Program-made: the position numbers and the translations under genes | Shown: piece after piece, positions 63,921 through 64,000 of the stretch | Layout: every line of letters begins with the position of its first letter | How positions within the stretch are numbered: position 1 is the stretch's first letter | Notes under the pieces: model-generated | What the model was told of the DNA's origin: nothing | Databases searched by the model: none | What the model saw: only the letters and a program-made list of their open reading frames with translations | Source of the DNA: Lachancea kluyveri NRRL Y-12651 | Taxonomy: Eukaryota; Ascomycota; Saccharomycetes; Saccharomycetales; Saccharomycetaceae | Direction of reading: 5' to 3' | Assembly: GCA_000149225.2 (NCBI GenBank) | Contig: CM000694.1 | Location: 186,001 to 250,000, forward strand | DNA length: 64,000 bases

Positions 63921-64000
63921 CAATTATCTATCTAGATAGGTCTCATCATGACTAATGCACTATACCACTATTATTACTACTATTATTACTACCAGAGTGT

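Overview
This window comes from a budding-yeast nuclear chromosome (Saccharomycetaceae). It is compact, mostly intronless and moderately AT-rich. Nearly every gene has a recognisable Saccharomyces cerevisiae counterpart, the few introns carry TACTAAC branch points, and there is a tRNA gene with a Ty1-type solo LTR beside it. From memory of the S. cerevisiae map, the genes fall on two different tracts: chromosome VIII (GND1, RGD3, SVP26, STB5, FMO1, CTR2, ENO2, SPC97, ATG7, NMD3, DBP8, MTG2, THP2, CDC23, PRP8, DNA2) and chromosome VII (PUP2, GCN5, NOP19, RIE1, MGA1, SOL4, CPD1, BRF1, SDA1, LSC2, MPC3). Here they interleave in one row, every gene keeping the relative orientation it has in S. cerevisiae. 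That is the arrangement expected before the whole-genome duplication, so the organism is most likely a non-WGD yeast, perhaps of the Zygosaccharomyces/Torulaspora group. The genus is a guess.

Layout. 0-5.9 kb: 6-phosphogluconate dehydrogenase (with an unlisted 5' intron and a 14-nt first exon), an F-BAR/DEP/RhoGAP protein and Svp26. 5.9-7.1 kb: a gene-free stretch holding a 12-bp tandem repeat, tRNA-Thr(UGU) and a Ty1-type solo LTR. 7.1-16 kb: Stb5, a flavin monooxygenase, the vacuolar copper transporter Ctr2, enolase and Spc97. 16.8-30.2 kb: proteasome alpha5, a 1.7-kb gene-poor gap, then Gcn5, Atg7, Nmd3, Nop19, Dbp8, Mtg2 and Thp2. 30.3-47.1 kb: Cdc23, Prp8, a gene with no S. cerevisiae counterpart that I know of, and Dna2. 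47.8-62.3 kb: Rie1, Mga1, a 6-phosphogluconolactonase, Cpd1, Brf1, Sda1, Lsc2 and a mitochondrial pyruvate carrier subunit (also with an unlisted intron). 63.4-63.9 kb: an unrecognised cysteine-rich protein.

Shared themes. The two consecutive oxidative pentose-phosphate enzymes (lactonase and 6-phosphogluconate dehydrogenase) and the regulator Stb5, which controls NADPH-producing genes in S. cerevisiae, lie within one 53-kb block. Several ribosome-assembly genes (NMD3, DBP8, SDA1) share PAC plus RRPE promoter motifs, and the proteasome gene has a perfect PACE element.

The most interesting item is the two-exon gene between PRP8 and DNA2. Its second exon, missed by simple ORF calling, ends in a C-x8-C-x4-C-x3-H zinc finger resembling the C-terminal finger of the Red1/ZFC3H1 family of nuclear RNA-decay adaptors, which S. 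cerevisiae is thought to lack. Three introns (GND, MPC and the PRP8-DNA2 gene) were found by reading splice signals.
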